Positions 61,346 through 64,000 of a stretch of DNA of 64,000 nucleotides are shown one piece after another. The notes under the pieces were generated by a model. The model was not told the origin of the DNA and searched no databases. It saw only the letters and a program-made list of their open reading frames with translations. The stretch is from contig VZDJ01007755.1 of NCBI GenBank assembly GCA_008694505.1, positions 9,438,334 through 9,502,333 on the forward strand, given 5' to 3'. Position 1 is the stretch's first letter. Every line of letters starts with the position of its first letter. The DNA is from Cyanoderma ruficeps (lineage: Eukaryota > Chordata > Aves > Passeriformes > Timaliidae). The translations under genes and the position numbers were made by a program.

Positions 61346-64000
61346 AATTCAATTATTATCAGCAAATGAAGAACTGAGTATTGTTTTCCATTATTTGCTT
61401 CAATGCACTTGCCTATGCCATGAACCTGCTTTGAGATGTTTCCTGTAGAAGTAAAATCTTTTGTACAGTCACATGTTTCACCAATATAACCTCAGACTGA
61501 GGAATAAACCTAATGGACTGAAGGAGAAGTACTGCAGATCTCACTTCTCCACTGTTGGTATGGAGGTTGACCACTTCCTTTCAAACTGTGCTTCTGTCAG
61601 TAGTTTAGCATGTGCTTTTTTTTTTCCTCCCATATGAGGAACTATAGACTACTACTTCAGTAAATAAAATATTTCTATTTTAGTGATGTTAATGCTGCTA
61701 ATTGGAATTCATTGTTCAGCCTGAAGGCAGATTTGTCTTCAAGTTACAGGCTTCTTTCTTTCCAAGTTTTGGATGTTTACACCACTTATTTTATTTGGTA
61801 TATTTTGAATTCAGTCTAATAAGGTGTTCAAAAACCACTGGTATAAGTATGAAAGAATATTAGTGTAGGCTCAAGAACATTGCAGTGAACTTGACAGATG
61901 GAAAAAGTATACGGTGGATGTATCATTGCCCTGTGGTGGAGAACAACACTGTTCATGGATTAATGTTCATTTTACTACAGTCATATCTTACCGTCAGTCT
62001 GTGTGTAGAACTCTCTGTGAAGCCACTGTGATCTGTGTGCATCAATCAAGGATGGTATATGACACTTAGGACTGGATTTTCAAATGTTGGCTCTTGGCAT
62101 CTGGAACCTTCTATATGTCCAAAATGTTTGTATTTATGTGTGAAAGAATAAGGATACAGAATGCTTTTGTGAGTGAGAGAGTGAACCTGAAGTGTTTGAA
62201 AAATTCAGTGATTTACCTATTTGAGTTAAAGTGAGCCATAGGCTCACGTGGGTGGACTCATTTAAACCAGTTCCACAAGATTTCCGTTCCAATGGCATTA
62301 ATGTAATTTCCACCTGCCTGTATGCCAGTTCGAGCCCCTTGCCATGTAGCTCAAGATAATATCTATTAATTTAATTATTACATCTAGTAAATATGGGTCT
62401 GTATAAACCCAGACACTAATGCCACTGTTCTGAACAAAGACTTTGGGCCTTATGAAGGCCTATGTTAGCAATTATTACAAAAGGGTTTTGCATGATTTGA
62501 GAACCTGCCGATTTGCATTGTTTAGATGTAAGTAACTTCTGTGTATCACCATTTCTGATATCTCAGACCTCAGGTAACAGAAGTAAAAAAGTGGTCCCTG
62601 AAAAAAGTCTGGAATAGTCTCTACCTTTTAGCATACAGTCAAATGAAGAAACAGTTTTGTCCACACTTGCTCAGAATGACGTCTACACTTTGTGCAACCG
62701 CAATGACAAAGGATTGTACTCTTCTAAATTGATATTATTAGAAAAGTCCTCTAACTGTTGAGATTTTAGAGGAATAATTTACCGTCAATATAATTTCCTG
62801 TGTCTCCCTTTGTGATGCTCTAATGAAGTTATAATAGTTTGGCCCTTCAGCCTATGACAGATTGAATTTTCCATGACTCGATGATGTGACAAAGTCATTG
62901 CTCAAAGGCAAATATACTTTATAACTGATAAACTAATGCAAATTAATTTATACTTCAAGTAAAGTTTTTTAAAAAGGCATCTTATTTTATTTTTAAACTC
63001 AAAAAAACCCCCAACCACTATCGCAATTTAGCGGTCTCAAGAAAGCAGTAAGTACAATCTGTGATGTGAAAAGAAGTATTACTACAGGATTAGTGAAGTT
63101 TCAGAACTTTAATCTTTTATTTTCCGTACTGTTCGACTATGATGATGGCCAATGTCCTTTTAAAAAACTTTAGCTGTATCATAGGCTGATTTAGGGCAGA
63201 AGGAAGAACTGGATGTAAAAGTAATTTTCACTTGTCATGGTCATGCAAAGAATATGTGAGTTATTACTCTCAACAACAAAAGCTTTACCCAGATTGTCAA
63301 TTCACTTATTTCATTGCCTTTAGGCCAGAACTCTGGACAAGGGTTTGGTGCTGTCACATATCCTTTTCCATCTCATTTAAGTGATCTGGCCTCTGTTTTG
63401 GGAATGCATTTTTATTGTGCTGTTAAGCCCTGTGTCCCACACATGAATATTTCATATCTCTACTAAGTGCTTTCACTGAATATATTAGACTCTGGTTTTA
63501 TTTTTTTTTCTTCATGCCTGTTGCCACAAATAAGGTGGTAAACATGGCCTAAATATACACGGATAATCCTTTATGGGATGAGAATTTTCAGATGCCAATA
63601 ATAGCTACTTTGTCAGGTTTTGGCTAGGCTATCAAAAATGTTTAAGCATAATCTGTCCGTCATATGACGTAAGCATTTTCCTATTTTTATCTGCTTTACC
63701 AGTCCACAACAAACATAATGAGCAATAAACGAAGCAGTGGCCAAAAGACACGTTTATGACTCATGCAGATGCCAAGGGACCATCCTAATATGGGCACTGC
63801 TTGGCATTTCTGCTAACAACAGACCAGAGTGTAACTCTTATTTGACAGTAGTTTTTAAGTTTACAATCAAAGCCCCCAGACCTTACTCATCTTAATGTAA
63901 ATTAATGTTAAAGCCACAGTTGACTTATTCTCCATAACATGAGAGACATCAAGGGCAGGAAACACTAGCAGTTCAAACCAATATTTTGCATCCAAAGCAC
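61346..64000. other. AT-rich non-coding stretch to the window end
   Basis: No gene, RNA, mobile element or long frame recognised. Confidence 0.5.

Noticed and set aside
1..64000. CRISPR arrays, operons, tRNA or rRNA genes, ribosome binding sites
   Set aside because: None seen. The DNA is eukaryotic in character and no cloverleaf, rRNA or spaced-repeat pattern was found by eye.

Overview
The window looks like ordinary, gene-poor nuclear DNA from a bird. It is AT-rich, almost free of long reading frames, and carries CR1 retrotransposons with the avian 3' end (8-base units of the ATTCTATG type). It also carries one LTR that I recognise from memory as an ERV-L-like family common in songbirds. 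That LTR makes a passerine or related neoavian the best guess. The species and the locus cannot be named from the sequence. No complete protein-coding gene, tRNA, rRNA, CRISPR array or bacterial feature can be supported. Reading frames of 60 to 200 codons are scattered on both strands and nearly all look like chance frames or shadows of repeats.

Layout. 1-9.4 kb: unannotated AT-rich DNA with a small CpG-bearing open segment on the minus strand (3120-3279), a 25-bp near-perfect palindrome (4033-4057) and a 45-bp CR1 tail (6824-6868). 9.47-9.93 kb: the only CpG island, very GC-rich, with a strong 5' splice-site sequence at 9569/9570 and a G-quadruplex motif, directly followed by an 8-N gap. It is the best candidate for a promoter or first exon. 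10-15.9 kb: AT-rich DNA with a 198-codon unrecognised frame at 12222-12818. 15.9-16.5 kb: an old CR1 relic. 23.2-23.4 kb: a minus-strand fragment of a non-LTR reverse transcriptase that does not read like CR1. 27.97-28.56 kb: a minus-oriented solo LTR. 31.0-31.1 kb and 41.0-41.4 kb: two more eroded CR1-type relics. About 37.0 kb: a possible tail of an old amniote repeat. 44.8-46.1 kb: a 1.3-kb CR1 3' part with a destroyed reverse transcriptase. 48.4-49.7 kb: a CR1 interrupted by a second CR1 of another subfamily. 49.7-64 kb: AT-rich DNA with only simple repeats, hairpins and a degenerate duplication.

Nothing here works together as a gene system. The window fits an intergenic stretch or long intron that has collected retrotransposon debris of several ages around one CpG-island promoter. 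I found no convincing new biological system. The points most worth checking are the orphan CpG island with its splice donor, the non-CR1 LINE relic, the nested CR1 pair, and the few open segments that could be unrecognised exons.
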